A stretch of DNA of 64,000 nucleotides from Aquiflexum gelatinilyticum (GTDB lineage Bacteria > Bacteroidota > Bacteroidia > Cytophagales > Cyclobacteriaceae). The number at the start of each line of letters is the position of its first letter. Positions within the stretch are counted from its first letter, which is position 1. Positions 25,662 to 35,108 of the stretch are shown here, in pieces. The notes below the pieces were generated by a model. That model was not told the DNA's origin, made no database searches, and saw only the letters and a program-made list of their open reading frames with translations. The position numbers and the translations under genes were made by a program. The DNA is taken from assembly GCF_024741135.1 (NCBI RefSeq), contig NZ_JANSUY010000024.1, positions 50,340-114,339 on the forward strand, written 5' to 3'.

Positions 25662-27334
25662 GTTTCCTTTTTTGTCAGTTCCTTATCCAAAAATTCCTGT
25701 AACCGGGCTTTATAAAAATTCATGTCATTGCTTTGCGAAGGAGCAAGTGATTTTTTTTCAGGGAAGCTTTCCATATGCATGGTCTGGGTAGGAAAGGCGA
25801 ACCTGACTCCCAAAGAATTGGCAAGGTTGATTATCTGAATCAATATTTCGTGACGACATTTTAATTCCTCCTGCCAGGTAGGAACCTGAAAAAAAATGTA
25901 AAACATAATGTCAAGACTATAGCTTGAGAGGTTATTAAAGTAGATATTGAATACATCCTTGCGAGTATCCGGATGAGCTTCTACTATTTTTCTCAATCCC
26001 AAAACAAAAGTCTCTATCAAATCAGAAGGCGTATCATAAGTGATAGTCAGGGTGCAATAAAATCTCCTGTACTGCCTTAGTCCATGGTTATCAATGGTAG
26101 CATCGGCTATTTTTCCATTGGGTATATACATCACCGAATTGCGAAAAGTCCGGATTCTGGTAGATCTAAATCCCACCTCTTCGACAGTTCCGTCAACTTC
26201 ACCTGAAGTAATCCAATCCCCCACCTGAAATGGTCGGTCGATGAAGATCATGATAGAACCAAAGAAATTTTTGATGGTATCCTGTGCAGCCAAGGCAAAT
26301 GCAAGACCTCCAATCGATAGCCCTGTCAAAAACGGAACTATGTCGATTTCCAGCCCATCTTTCAACACAAACAAAGTACCTACAATGATAACAAGCGTTT
26401 TGAGGGATTTCCTTAAAAGAGGAACCAACTGGTCATCAAGATTTGATTCTGTCTTTTCCGCAAGTTTTGAAAAATACATGGAAACGATATCCGCAACCTT
26501 ATAAAAGACAATGGTGATCACCAATGGTTTTGCGACATTTAGGATTTTTATCAACCATGATACAAATTCAGCAGGAAGCTGAAGTACCCTGATAAACAAA
26601 ACTGAAAAAACAATGATCAGGTAAATGCTCATCACCTTAGCCACAGGCAATAAATATTTTTCACCCAGGTATTCATATCCAAACCTCTGGAGAAAATAAA
26701 GCAATCCTTTATCCAAAACTACTGTGAGCAATTTATGGGATAAAAAAAGGAGGAATACCAAAATAAAGATCCCTGCCAACTGCCAAAAATGTATTCCAAA
26801 GTAGACTTGGGTTCCAAGTTTGGGGAGGAGATTAAGCAGTCTGCCTGTGCCATAAGGGTAAGTCTCATGGTAAAGTTTATCTATTTGAGAGACTGTTTGG
26901 GAGCTGAATTTCCATTCTTCTCCCTTTTTTTCAAGATAAATCTGAGGAAAATGTCTGGAATCGAAAAAATATTTGGATTGGTTGTTAGCCAGTGAATCTG
27001 TGAAATCAGGGTCATCGGGAATTTGTGAAAAATTTAGAATTATGCCATTTCCCTCAAATATTTGCTTGAGCCGGACAGCTAATTTTTCCGTGTCAATATT
27101 GTTGTTTTTACCGATTTCCAAAGCCTTGGATGCGTCTTCAGGACTGTAATTGACCTCATCCAAATGGAAGAAAAAAAATAGAATTGTGCTGTATGGTGTA
27201 CTTAGATCAGGTTCTTCGCCGTTTTGGGCATATTTTGAATCCCAAAGTTCCTTTAAAGTTGTTTGGGCTTTTAATCCTGAGAAATAAAAACCCATTAAAA
27301 AAATCAATATTCCAAACTTTCCTGCTTTAATCAT
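25658..27334 (-). CDS. Mechanosensitive ion channel, MscS family
   Basis: This 558-residue protein starts at the ATG at 27334, chosen because it begins a signal peptide (MIKAGKFGILIFLMGFYFSG); an in-frame ATG 19 codons upstream adds an unlikely polar extension. A soluble N-terminal region (about 25-165) is followed by several transmembrane segments (about 175-330). The MscS pore helix and beta domain follow (GLSIGGLAFALAAQ, then FGSIMIFIDRPFQVGDWI) with a C-terminal alpha/beta domain. It should open under membrane tension in hypo-osmotic shock. Its stop overlaps that of the convergent operon by 4 bp. Confidence 0.92.
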   Translation of the reverse strand: MIKAGKFGILIFLMGFYFSGLKAQTTLKELWDSKYAQNGEEPDLSTPYSTILFFFFHLDEVNYSPEDASKALEIGKNNNIDTEKLAVRLKQIFEGNGIILNFSQIPDDPDFTDSLANNQSKYFFDSRHFPQIYLEKKGEEWKFSSQTVSQIDKLYHETYPYGTGRLLNLLPKLGTQVYFGIHFWQLAGIFILVFLLFLSHKLLTVVLDKGLLYFLQRFGYEYLGEKYLLPVAKVMSIYLIIVFSVLFIRVLQLPAEFVSWLIKILNVAKPLVITIVFYKVADIVSMYFSKLAEKTESNLDDQLVPLLRKSLKTLVIIVGTLFVLKDGLEIDIVPFLTGLSIGGLAFALAAQDTIKNFFGSIMIFIDRPFQVGDWITSGEVDGTVEEVGFRSTRIRTFRNSVMYIPNGKIADATIDNHGLRQYRRFYCTLTITYDTPSDLIETFVLGLRKIVEAHPDTRKDVFNIYFNNLSSYSLDIMFYIFFQVPTWQEELKCRHEILIQIINLANSLGVRFAFPTQTMHMESFPEKKSLAPSQSNDMNFYKARLQEFLDKELTKKET

Positions 27335-27413
27335 TTTTGTTTTTTTTTGATTTAAGAAAAGGAATTCAGGCGAGACTGACTCCGGATGCATAATTCATCT
27401 CCAACCAAACAGA

Positions 27414-30137
27414 TCAATAGCGGAGACTAAATCTCTTAAATTCTTTTCCTGAAATTGCGTAAATCAGGTATTCATTTTGGCTAGGCAAATACGTAACATC
27501 AACTTTTTGGCTCCCTGTTATCGGAACAGGATTAATCAGACGACCTTCAAAGTCATACAAATAAACAAATTCCTGTACTTTATCGACAACCACAAATATG
27601 CTTTTGTCCTGTCCAAAAGTATAATACTGAAACTGTAAATCCTCAGACATAATGGGTTTTGAAAAGACTTCCTTGTAGTCAGCATCCAAAACCGTTATTT
27701 TATTGTACTCATGTACAACAAACAAATAACGACCTTCTTCCTGATCTTTGATAAGGTAAAACCTGCTTTCCCGGTCCGGCCTCAACAATTGGTTGCGAAA
27801 AGTAATCTCACCGAGAAGATTGACCATGACCACTTCTCCCTCTTTTGTAACAGTTACAAGTTGGGTTTCCTTTGAGGTTCCTCTTTCCAATAATATATAA
27901 TCAGATCCCAATTCACCTTTGACCTGAACCGGTGAACCTGCCTCTTCTTCGCCTCTTCGATTGAAAAAATGGATATTCCCTTTCATTCCTAAAGCCAACA
28001 TCCTGTCTCCAATACCTGCCACTCTATGGTGGGCAGGCTTTACAGCTAATGGCGATCCAATGGGTTTTGGATCCCATCCCTCCAAAAGTTCCCCATATTG
28101 ATCATACAAAAAGAGGTTGCCTTTTTGGGTGGATGCAAAAATCCTGTAATTCCTGTTACCCTCATAATCCAGTAAATTCAGATGGGTGAAGGTTTCATTC
28201 TGATAGGTCAGCGGAAAGTCAACCAAAGGCTGTCCAGTTCTGTCAATAGCATAAATCTTATCATTTGTGGCAAAAAGCAATTGGAGTTTCCCATTTTTAT
28301 AAAAATCAAACTGAAAAATCTCAGATATAATCGGACCATCCAAATCCAAGGAGAAAACTTCCTCTCCTTCATTGGTCAGTAGAAAAATCCTGTTCATTTC
28401 ATCCTGTACAACAAATTCGACGCTGTTGTCATTGAAATTACGGATGCCTACAGGACCGAAAACGAGTCGGTTTTCAAATGCTACGGAAACATTTTCAATC
28501 AGAGAAATGTCCACGTCGGAAGGACCAAGGTCAGTTTGCTTGTGACTGATTTCAATATGGATCTTCGCATCATTGCCCTCTTCAAATGTCTTTAAATACA
28601 TTTTATCAAAGGTTTTTAATTCCTGCTTGTACCTCTGAAAAAAGGATTTCCAACCCGGGGAGGAGGATTCTTCCATAGTATCCCAAAACTTGGGTCCGTC
28701 CAATGCAAAGCTGAACCCCGACTCTTCTTCCAATTTCCGGATGATATCCTCTTGGTTTGCAGACTTTCCCCAATTCTTTCCTTTTTTCCAATCCTCGATA
28801 AAAAGTTTCATGGCCTTGCTACTGTTTGCCATCACAATAATCTCTTCAATTATCGTGAAATAGGTATCACCAAAACCCACAAAATTTCCATTGAACAAGT
28901 GGGCTGGGAACTCCTCGGTTCCAATAACGAAAATTTCAATTCCTTGATGGATGTCAGAAAGCTGCAAGATATCTATTTGTTGATTTTCCCCTAAACCAAA
29001 TTTTTTCAACAATTCAAGCTGGACATTCGGATTTTCTGTCCTGAGCAATAATATTTTATCCTGAGCCTCATTGGAGATTTTTTCCATATTGAGCAAAGCA
29101 ATATGCCCTGTAAGGTATTTTGCGAATCCCTTTTTGATTAGTCTGGTTTCAATATCCCCAATGACAGTACTGTTGAAAGGGAAATCAGATTCAAATCCTG
29201 AAAAAAGCGCAAATGGATCTTCGAGTTGGTATTGGAAATATATTGCTGTCCGGCTTGGGATCAGGTTTTTGAAATATTCGATAGTAGAAGTGGGGATACT
29301 TTTAAGGCTTGGTTTTTTTTCCCCATCAAAAAACATCGTACCATCAAGTGATACTTTTTCTTCTTTAAAATCTATCTGAAAATTTGCGGACAATTTGGTT
29401 TTCCCTTGATGCAAAACAGAAAAATTGTTCTTCTCAGGAGTGATTACTTTGGCTATTCCGGATAGGCCGCTGCCCCCAATTCTCAAAACACCCAATCCTT
29501 TGGAAGTCGGTAATTCTTTGAATAGCTCTTCATATTGTTCGCTGAAAACAGAAAGTCCATCATTTTGAGAATGTCTGATGGCATCTTCTACTAAAAAAGA
29601 GGTGAAACTCAATGCCAAAAGGTTATCAATCTTGGCATAAGTCAAAGTCACGCCATTTCCATTTGTTTTAAGTTCTTTGATGGTTATTTCACTATAATTC
29701 CTTAAAGTAATTGTCCCTTGGCTTTGTATCTTTCTTTCAATTTCTTCTAACAGATAAAAACTTTCAGGATTTTGGTAGGCCAAAACATATAAAAAATCAA
29801 ATTCCTCTTTTCCCGTTGGATGAAGGGAAATAGCCAACTGATTTCCTTTTAGATTTTTTTGAAGGATTCCCGATCTCCCGGCCAGGCTGTCCAAGAACAA
29901 AAGATTGTTTTCAGCATTTTTCAAGTAAGGTATTCCTGAAACTGATTTCCAAAATGGCTGACTTACTAGTTGGTTCCAGGCCAAAACAGGTTCCTGAGTT
30001 TCAAAAACAAACAATGCTTCTGCAGAAATGACTTCTAAAGCATTCAGGTTTGTTTCTTTGAGGATATTTTTCCAAACTATTACGGCCGCAACTCCAATAC
30101 AAACCAGAACAGAAAAGACGAGGATTATTTTTTTCAA
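27414..30137 (-). CDS. Large membrane-anchored DUF3352-like protein with C-terminal propeller
   Basis: This 907-residue protein has one N-terminal transmembrane helix (IILVFSVLVCIGVAAVIVW) and a long periplasmic part. The first 550 residues resemble DUF3352-type proteins (SAEALFVFETQEPVLAWNQL). Residues about 575-900 have repeated beta-propeller-like blades (RIFLLTNEGEEVFSLDLDG, KIYAIDRTGQPLVDFPL, NLFLYDQYGELLEGW). Related proteins are found in Cytophagales but have no known function. It lies 80 bp upstream of the MscS gene on the same strand. Confidence 0.72.
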   Translation of the reverse strand: MKKIILVFSVLVCIGVAAVIVWKNILKETNLNALEVISAEALFVFETQEPVLAWNQLVSQPFWKSVSGIPYLKNAENNLLFLDSLAGRSGILQKNLKGNQLAISLHPTGKEEFDFLYVLAYQNPESFYLLEEIERKIQSQGTITLRNYSEITIKELKTNGNGVTLTYAKIDNLLALSFTSFLVEDAIRHSQNDGLSVFSEQYEELFKELPTSKGLGVLRIGGSGLSGIAKVITPEKNNFSVLHQGKTKLSANFQIDFKEEKVSLDGTMFFDGEKKPSLKSIPTSTIEYFKNLIPSRTAIYFQYQLEDPFALFSGFESDFPFNSTVIGDIETRLIKKGFAKYLTGHIALLNMEKISNEAQDKILLLRTENPNVQLELLKKFGLGENQQIDILQLSDIHQGIEIFVIGTEEFPAHLFNGNFVGFGDTYFTIIEEIIVMANSSKAMKLFIEDWKKGKNWGKSANQEDIIRKLEEESGFSFALDGPKFWDTMEESSSPGWKSFFQRYKQELKTFDKMYLKTFEEGNDAKIHIEISHKQTDLGPSDVDISLIENVSVAFENRLVFGPVGIRNFNDNSVEFVVQDEMNRIFLLTNEGEEVFSLDLDGPIISEIFQFDFYKNGKLQLLFATNDKIYAIDRTGQPLVDFPLTYQNETFTHLNLLDYEGNRNYRIFASTQKGNLFLYDQYGELLEGWDPKPIGSPLAVKPAHHRVAGIGDRMLALGMKGNIHFFNRRGEEEAGSPVQVKGELGSDYILLERGTSKETQLVTVTKEGEVVMVNLLGEITFRNQLLRPDRESRFYLIKDQEEGRYLFVVHEYNKITVLDADYKEVFSKPIMSEDLQFQYYTFGQDKSIFVVVDKVQEFVYLYDFEGRLINPVPITGSQKVDVTYLPSQNEYLIYAISGKEFKRFSLRY

Positions 30138-30190
30138 TTGTCGATCATTTTGGGGAATGGCTAAATTTTCCCCTAGGCAGCAATAAAATA

Positions 30191-30220
30191 AAAAATCCCG
30201 ATAATAAACCGGGATTTTTT
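30191..30220 (-). terminator. Intrinsic terminator of mdh, symmetric
   Basis: A 10-bp stem AAAAATCCCG / CGGGATTTTT (30191-30200 with 30210-30219) ends in T on either strand. It lies 21 bp after the mdh stop and isolates mdh from the downstream gene. Confidence 0.9.
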
Positions 30221-30240
30221 TACAAAAATGAAAATTTAGA

Positions 30241-31179
30241 TTATTTCGAAGAAATCTTGTCCAGGACGTTCATCACTTCTTTTACATGTCCTCTTGAAAC
30301 TTCAAGCATGGATTTTTCTTCATCATTCAGATCAAGTTCTATAACTTTCTCCACGCCGTTTTTACCCAAAATTACAGGAACGCCCAAGTAGCAATCATCA
30401 ATACCATATTCTCCGTCAAGCTTGATACAGACAGGGAATACCCTTCTCTGGTTTTTCAAGATTGCTTCTACCATTTGTGCAGCAGCGGATCCCGGTGCAT
30501 ACCAAGCCGAAGTACCCATCAATTTGACAAGCTCACCGCCACCAAATTTAGTTCTTTCGATGATGGCATCAAGTTTCTCTTTCCCAATCAATTCAGTTAC
30601 AGGAATACCGGCTACTGTGGTGTATCTTGGGAGCGGCACCATGGTATCACCATGACCGCCCATTAGGATTGCCTGAATTTCTTTGGAAGAAACATTCAAC
30701 TCTTCAGAAATAAATGCCCTGTATCTTGCAGTATCAAGAATACCTGCCATTCCGATCACTTTGTTTCTTGAAAAACCGGAAGTGATGTGGGCCTGATAAG
30801 TCATGACGTCAAGTGGATTGGATACCACGATGATGATCGCATTTGGAGAATGCTTCACCAGGTTTTCGGTTACTGACTTTACGATTCCTGCATTGGTTTC
30901 GATCAAGTCATCCCTTGTCATTCCAGGTTTTCTCGGCAGACCCGAAGTAATGACAATTACATCAGAATCAGCGGTTTTGCTGTAATCATTTGTGCTACCA
31001 ACAGTTCTGCTGTCATACTGATTGATCGGTGCTTTTTGCCAGATATCAAGGGCTTTGCCTTCGGCAATCCCTTCTTTGATGTCTACCAATACGATCTGCT
31101 CTGCAATCTCTCTATAGGCCAATACGTCAGCACAGGTGGCACCCACGTTACCGGCACCAACTACGGTTACTTTTGTCAT
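30241..31179 (-). CDS. mdh: Malate dehydrogenase
   Basis: This 312-residue enzyme is an LDH-like, NAD-dependent malate dehydrogenase (TCA cycle, malate to oxaloacetate). It has the Rossmann motif VVGAGNVGAT at the N-terminus and the NAD-adenosine acidic residue (VLVDIKEG). The malate-specific arginine loop reads GLPRKPGMTRDD (Arg rather than Gln, which separates it from lactate dehydrogenase), and the catalytic histidine is in GGHGDTMV, with the DTARYR arginine. It is transcribed alone, with a terminator downstream. Confidence 0.97.
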   Translation of the reverse strand: MTKVTVVGAGNVGATCADVLAYREIAEQIVLVDIKEGIAEGKALDIWQKAPINQYDSRTVGSTNDYSKTADSDVIVITSGLPRKPGMTRDDLIETNAGIVKSVTENLVKHSPNAIIIVVSNPLDVMTYQAHITSGFSRNKVIGMAGILDTARYRAFISEELNVSSKEIQAILMGGHGDTMVPLPRYTTVAGIPVTELIGKEKLDAIIERTKFGGGELVKLMGTSAWYAPGSAAAQMVEAILKNQRRVFPVCIKLDGEYGIDDCYLGVPVILGKNGVEKVIELDLNDEEKSMLEVSRGHVKEVMNVLDKISSK

Positions 31180-31413
31180 GATATAAGGTTTATTTTTAGT
31201 GTTAACATTGTTTTCAAAAGTGGCGCTAAGTTATTAAACAAAGGTTTCTAAATAAAGTATTCCGATTGAATACTTGATAATCGGACTTTTGTTTTCCCAA
31301 TCTTTGTTTGGTTTTACGGACCTAGCTGTTAGATGTTAACTCTTGCAATTCAAATTAATGATTGCAGTCCTATTTTGAATGAAACTTTTGAATCAAAATA
31401 TCGGAAATCACTT

Positions 31414-31938
31414 TTACTGAGGAGTCTCAAACATCTCACCAAGATTAAAAAATCCAAAGGAGTTTTTATAGGATTTGAAAAGTCTCCTGTTGTTTTCATT
31501 GTAATATTCTGCCAAGGAGGTCATCACTTTGGCTTTGATTTTTGGATTGCTGTCAAATACCTCCTGAATCGCAAAGTGAGGTATGACCATCAATTCTGCC
31601 TGATCCGTGGCGACGATGGCGGTATATATCCTTTTGGTGTTTTCCAAAAGGGCATTTTCTCCAAAAGCTTCAATCTTTCCCAATTCTTTGATGACTTCAA
31701 ATGAATCTTTGATGTCAATTGTAAGGTTTATTTTCCCGGATTTGATGATGTAAAATGCCTGACTTGGATCTCCCCTGAAGAAAATAACTTCGTCCTTTAA
31801 ATACTTCCGGTTATGGATAGCAGGCAGAAATCTTGCCATTTCAATGTTTTTGAGTTTTTCAAAAAAATTGACTTGAGAAAGAAACTGAAAAACTTCTAAC
31901 TCACTTTCATTGAAAGTCCTGGAAAAAGGATTGATCAT
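31414..31938 (-). CDS. Cyclic-nucleotide-binding domain protein without HTH
   Basis: This 174-residue protein has a single Crp/PKA-type cyclic-nucleotide-binding fold (FYIIKSGKINLTID, then GEIAF-like IEAFGENALLENTKR at about 90-105, which is the phosphate-binding cassette). The C-terminal helix continues (SLAEYYNENNRRLF), but no helix-turn-helix follows, so it is not a DNA-binding Crp. The ligand is unproven. It starts 3 bp downstream of the tilS stop, so both are probably one transcript. Confidence 0.85.
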   Translation of the reverse strand: MINPFSRTFNESELEVFQFLSQVNFFEKLKNIEMARFLPAIHNRKYLKDEVIFFRGDPSQAFYIIKSGKINLTIDIKDSFEVIKELGKIEAFGENALLENTKRIYTAIVATDQAELMVIPHFAIQEVFDSNPKIKAKVMTSLAEYYNENNRRLFKSYKNSFGFFNLGEMFETPQ

Positions 31939-31941
31939 GGT

Positions 31942-33258
31942 TTACCTGTTTTTGAAATAAAGTACTTTTTTTGTTTTTGAGTCACATTTGAAAAGCTCCC
32001 CAATCCGAATCCCCACTACCCATGCTATCTCTCCACCGGACCAAAGTACCAAAACCTGCTTTTTTTGGATCAAAGGCACTTTCAAATCTACTAATAAATC
32101 ACTGATTTTTTTTGGCTTGTCCATTCCGAGCGGGATAAATCTGTCTCCTGATTTCCATTTTTTGATCACAAGAGGAAACATCAATTTGTCAAAATCGAGC
32201 ATCGCATTTTCCTTAGATTTATCGATATCTATTTCTCCTTGGAGTTGAAGGATATCATATTTTTTATCCTTTATCAGAATAGAGATATCATGGATTTCAA
32301 TCTTTTTGGGTTCCCATTCAAAATCGTTTTTACCCAAAATCAAATAATCCCTGTCCTTATTCAGCATGGATTCTCCGGCATAGAAAGTCTTTCCCGATTC
32401 TCCTTTTTCGATGGAGGTAAATACATCCTGTACATCAGCAAATGAAAATCCAAAATCCCTCAACCAATAATATAACATGGAATGCTTTCCCGGAATTTTG
32501 CCGATTTCTTTGATGGAAAGATATTGGTAGTCTCCTTCTTTGATCACCATCTCATTTTTCCACTTTTCATACAAGAAAAAAAACGCCTTTCCCGTATCTT
32601 TCAATCGACTGAAACTTGAATCCATTCCCTTAAGACCTTCAGTAAATCCTTCTTCCAACAGCGGAAATACCTTATTTCGAAGGATATTTCTTTTGTATTC
32701 ATTTTTCTGATTGCTGCTGTCCTCTCTCCATTTAAGGGAATTTTGAACCATGTAAGATATAATTTCAGCACTGGAAAACCCAAGCAAAGGACGGATAATA
32801 TCTCCCCTGACTTCTGACATCCCATAAATCCCTTCTATTCCTGTCCCCCTCAATAAGTTGAGGAAAATGGTTTCCAATTGGTCATCAGCATGATGCGCTA
32901 CCAAAAGCGCCTCATACCCATTTGATTTTAATACCTGATCAAACCATTCATACCGGAATTCTCTTGCAGCCATCTGCAGCGACCCTTCTCTCTCATCCAA
33001 CTCTTTGATATTAGTGTTGATCAAATGAAGTTCAACTCCCCATTCTTTGGCAAGACTCCGGACAAAAGCTTCATCACCATCGCTCTCCTTTTCCCTTAGT
33101 CCAAAATTGACATGGGCTATAGCAAAGCCAATTCCCGAAGACCGAAGTAAATATCCAAGGCAAACAGAATCAATCCCCCCACTTATGGCGAGTAGGTAGA
33201 TTTTGTTTTGATCCAAAAGTTTTTTTGAACGTAAGTGGTTTTTAAAAAGCTCTTCCAT
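31942..33258 (-). CDS. tilS: tRNA(Ile)-lysidine synthetase
   Basis: This 438-residue N-type ATP pyrophosphatase converts cytidine 34 of tRNA-Ile(CAU) to lysidine so that AUA is read as Ile. The PP-loop SGGIDS lies at residues 26-31; the conserved HxxDDQxET motif (HHADDQLETIFLNLLRG) follows near 115; the TilS C-terminal domain is at about 360-435 (KWKSGDRFIPLGM). The length is normal. An in-phase -7 box (CAAAAATA, i.e. TATTTTTG on the minus strand, 33263-33270) lies only 5 bp before the ATG. Confidence 0.96.
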   Translation of the reverse strand: MEELFKNHLRSKKLLDQNKIYLLAISGGIDSVCLGYLLRSSGIGFAIAHVNFGLREKESDGDEAFVRSLAKEWGVELHLINTNIKELDEREGSLQMAAREFRYEWFDQVLKSNGYEALLVAHHADDQLETIFLNLLRGTGIEGIYGMSEVRGDIIRPLLGFSSAEIISYMVQNSLKWREDSSNQKNEYKRNILRNKVFPLLEEGFTEGLKGMDSSFSRLKDTGKAFFFLYEKWKNEMVIKEGDYQYLSIKEIGKIPGKHSMLYYWLRDFGFSFADVQDVFTSIEKGESGKTFYAGESMLNKDRDYLILGKNDFEWEPKKIEIHDISILIKDKKYDILQLQGEIDIDKSKENAMLDFDKLMFPLVIKKWKSGDRFIPLGMDKPKKISDLLVDLKVPLIQKKQVLVLWSGGEIAWVVGIRIGELFKCDSKTKKVLYFKNR

Positions 33259-33308
33259 AAATCAAAAATACCAATTTTGGTTAATTTGCGGCCTGATTCA
33301 AAATTCTA

Positions 33309-34925
33309 ATGTTCAAATACACCACATTTCTCCTCTTCCTGCTATTCATGGCAATCCTTCCGGGTTTACAGGCCCAAAATCTGCTGGAGATCCAAAATGC
33401 TGAATTGCTTCAAGGGGCCAATGGGTTTGAGAGATTGCTGATAGACGTTAGAATGAAGCATCAAAATTCCTTGATTTACTGTGATTCGGCTCATTTTTAT
33501 AGAGCCGAAAACCGCGCCATTCTATATGGTAGTGTCCGTATTACAGATACCGTGGATCCAATCACCACTACTAGCAGGTATGCTGAATATGATGGAAATA
33601 CCAAAACAGCCAAATTAAGAAACAATGTGGTTTTTAAAAACCAAACCACGACACTCTACACTGATTTTTTGGATTATAACAGGGCGACAGGGGTGGCTAA
33701 TTATTTCAACAAAGGGAAAGTAGTAGACAGCACAAATGTACTTACGAGTGAAAACGGCAACTATGAGACGACTTTGGAGAAAATCACTTTTACAGACCAA
33801 GTGATATTGATTAATCCTGATTATACCTTAAAAACAGATTTTCTCATCTATAGGACTATACCAAAGACAGCAGAAACTATTGGTGTCACTAACATTGTCT
33901 CCAAAGAAGGGCACCTTTTAAATGCCCAAAAAGGAAGCTTCTACGACACTGAAAACAAGATTTTCAGGTTTTATGATGGGGATGTAGAAACAGAAACCAG
34001 TTTGGTGTATGCAGAAACCCTCTATTACGAAGAAAATAATAAATACTATGAAGGCAAAGTCAATGTAAGCCTTTACAACAAAGAAAGAGAAATTGAGATT
34101 TTTGGAGAAGAAGGCAAGTATTGGGAGGACAGAAAATACAGCATCGTATATGGAAATGCATTAGTAAAAAAATATATGGAAACTGACACGATGTTTGTGG
34201 CGGCAGACACCCTTATTTCTGAAGAGAGTGCAGATTCAGCGCAAAGGTTCCTTTATGCTTTTCACAATGTAAGGCTCATCAAATCGGAGCTTCACGGCAA
34301 ATCTGACTCCTTGGTATACATCAATTCGGACTCAACGATACATCTTTTCAAAGACCCCGTGATTTGGGAAAACAAAAGTCAGATCACGGCAGATAGTATC
34401 AGTTTCTTGATTGCAAATGAAGAAATAGACAAAGTGTTTCTGAACCAAAACGCATTTACCGTTAACCGTGACACCATCGGAAATTTCAACCAAATGAAAG
34501 GGAGGAAGATGACCGGATATTTCAAAGATCAAAAAATCAGCAGGTTGCATATCCAGGGCAATGGTGAGTCCATTTATTTCGATCTTGTCGGAGATACCCT
34601 TTTACGGGGAATGAACAAAATGCTTTGTGCAAATATTATGATGTTCTTTGAAGAAGAAAATATAAAGAAGATCAATTGGCTAGTTAAACCCGAGGGCAAC
34701 TTCAAACCTCCACATATGATAGAAGAAAAAGACAAACAATTGGAAGGTTTTAATTGGCGAGAAAGCGAAAAACCGACTATGGAGGCTATCAATGAATGGC
34801 GAACACCAAAAAAAAGGGATAAAAACAGATTTAATTTTTTTAACGAACCAGATGCTGTCATACCTCCTCCAACTGATGAGGAAATACAAAAACTTTTAGA
34901 GGAAAAACTAAAATCAGGAAACTAA
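33309..34925 (+). CDS. OstA/LptA-like outer-membrane assembly protein
   Basis: This 538-residue protein has a signal peptide (FLLFLLFMAILPGLQAQ) and extended beta-jellyroll repeats of the OstA/LptA type (VRMKHQNSLIYCDSAHFY, ADFLDY-like segments, VYAETLYYEENNKYYEGK). In Bacteroidota such long OstA proteins replace short LptA and are thought to bridge lipopolysaccharide across the periplasm. The C-terminus is polar and Pro-rich. It is divergent from tilS. A permease of the same pathway type (LptG/LptF) is encoded at 59858-60931. Confidence 0.85.
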   Translation: MFKYTTFLLFLLFMAILPGLQAQNLLEIQNAELLQGANGFERLLIDVRMKHQNSLIYCDSAHFYRAENRAILYGSVRITDTVDPITTTSRYAEYDGNTKTAKLRNNVVFKNQTTTLYTDFLDYNRATGVANYFNKGKVVDSTNVLTSENGNYETTLEKITFTDQVILINPDYTLKTDFLIYRTIPKTAETIGVTNIVSKEGHLLNAQKGSFYDTENKIFRFYDGDVETETSLVYAETLYYEENNKYYEGKVNVSLYNKEREIEIFGEEGKYWEDRKYSIVYGNALVKKYMETDTMFVAADTLISEESADSAQRFLYAFHNVRLIKSELHGKSDSLVYINSDSTIHLFKDPVIWENKSQITADSISFLIANEEIDKVFLNQNAFTVNRDTIGNFNQMKGRKMTGYFKDQKISRLHIQGNGESIYFDLVGDTLLRGMNKMLCANIMMFFEEENIKKINWLVKPEGNFKPPHMIEEKDKQLEGFNWRESEKPTMEAINEWRTPKKRDKNRFNFFNEPDAVIPPPTDEEIQKLLEEKLKSGN

Positions 34926-34995
34926 ATGAAAAATGGTGAAAACCAAAATTTAAATGGCCGAAGTCAAACGGCCTAACCTTGAAAAAATTTTATAA

Positions 34996-35013
34996 AAGGT
35001 TAACAATTTTTAA
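34996..35013. repeat. 6-bp inverted repeat upstream of the T9SS-sorted protein gene
   Basis: The sequence contains GGTTAA, a 6-nt spacer and TTAACC within about 34998-35013. It lies about 100 bp before the gene at 35109 and may be an operator; no protein is known to bind it. Confidence 0.3.
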
Positions 35014-35108
35014 CCGTCATAGTATGAAAACACCAAACCTATTTGTTAAATTTATACGTATCAAGTTTAACTGTAACACAGCGAATAGGCCTATTGATAG
35101 ACATCTAC

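Noticed and set aside
31333..31704. 123-codon plus-strand ORF
   Set aside because: It is antisense to the cyclic-nucleotide-binding protein gene and has no own features.
34956..34973. GGCCG/CGGCC hairpin as a terminator after the OstA-like gene
   Set aside because: The 5-bp stem has no T-tract after it on the plus strand.
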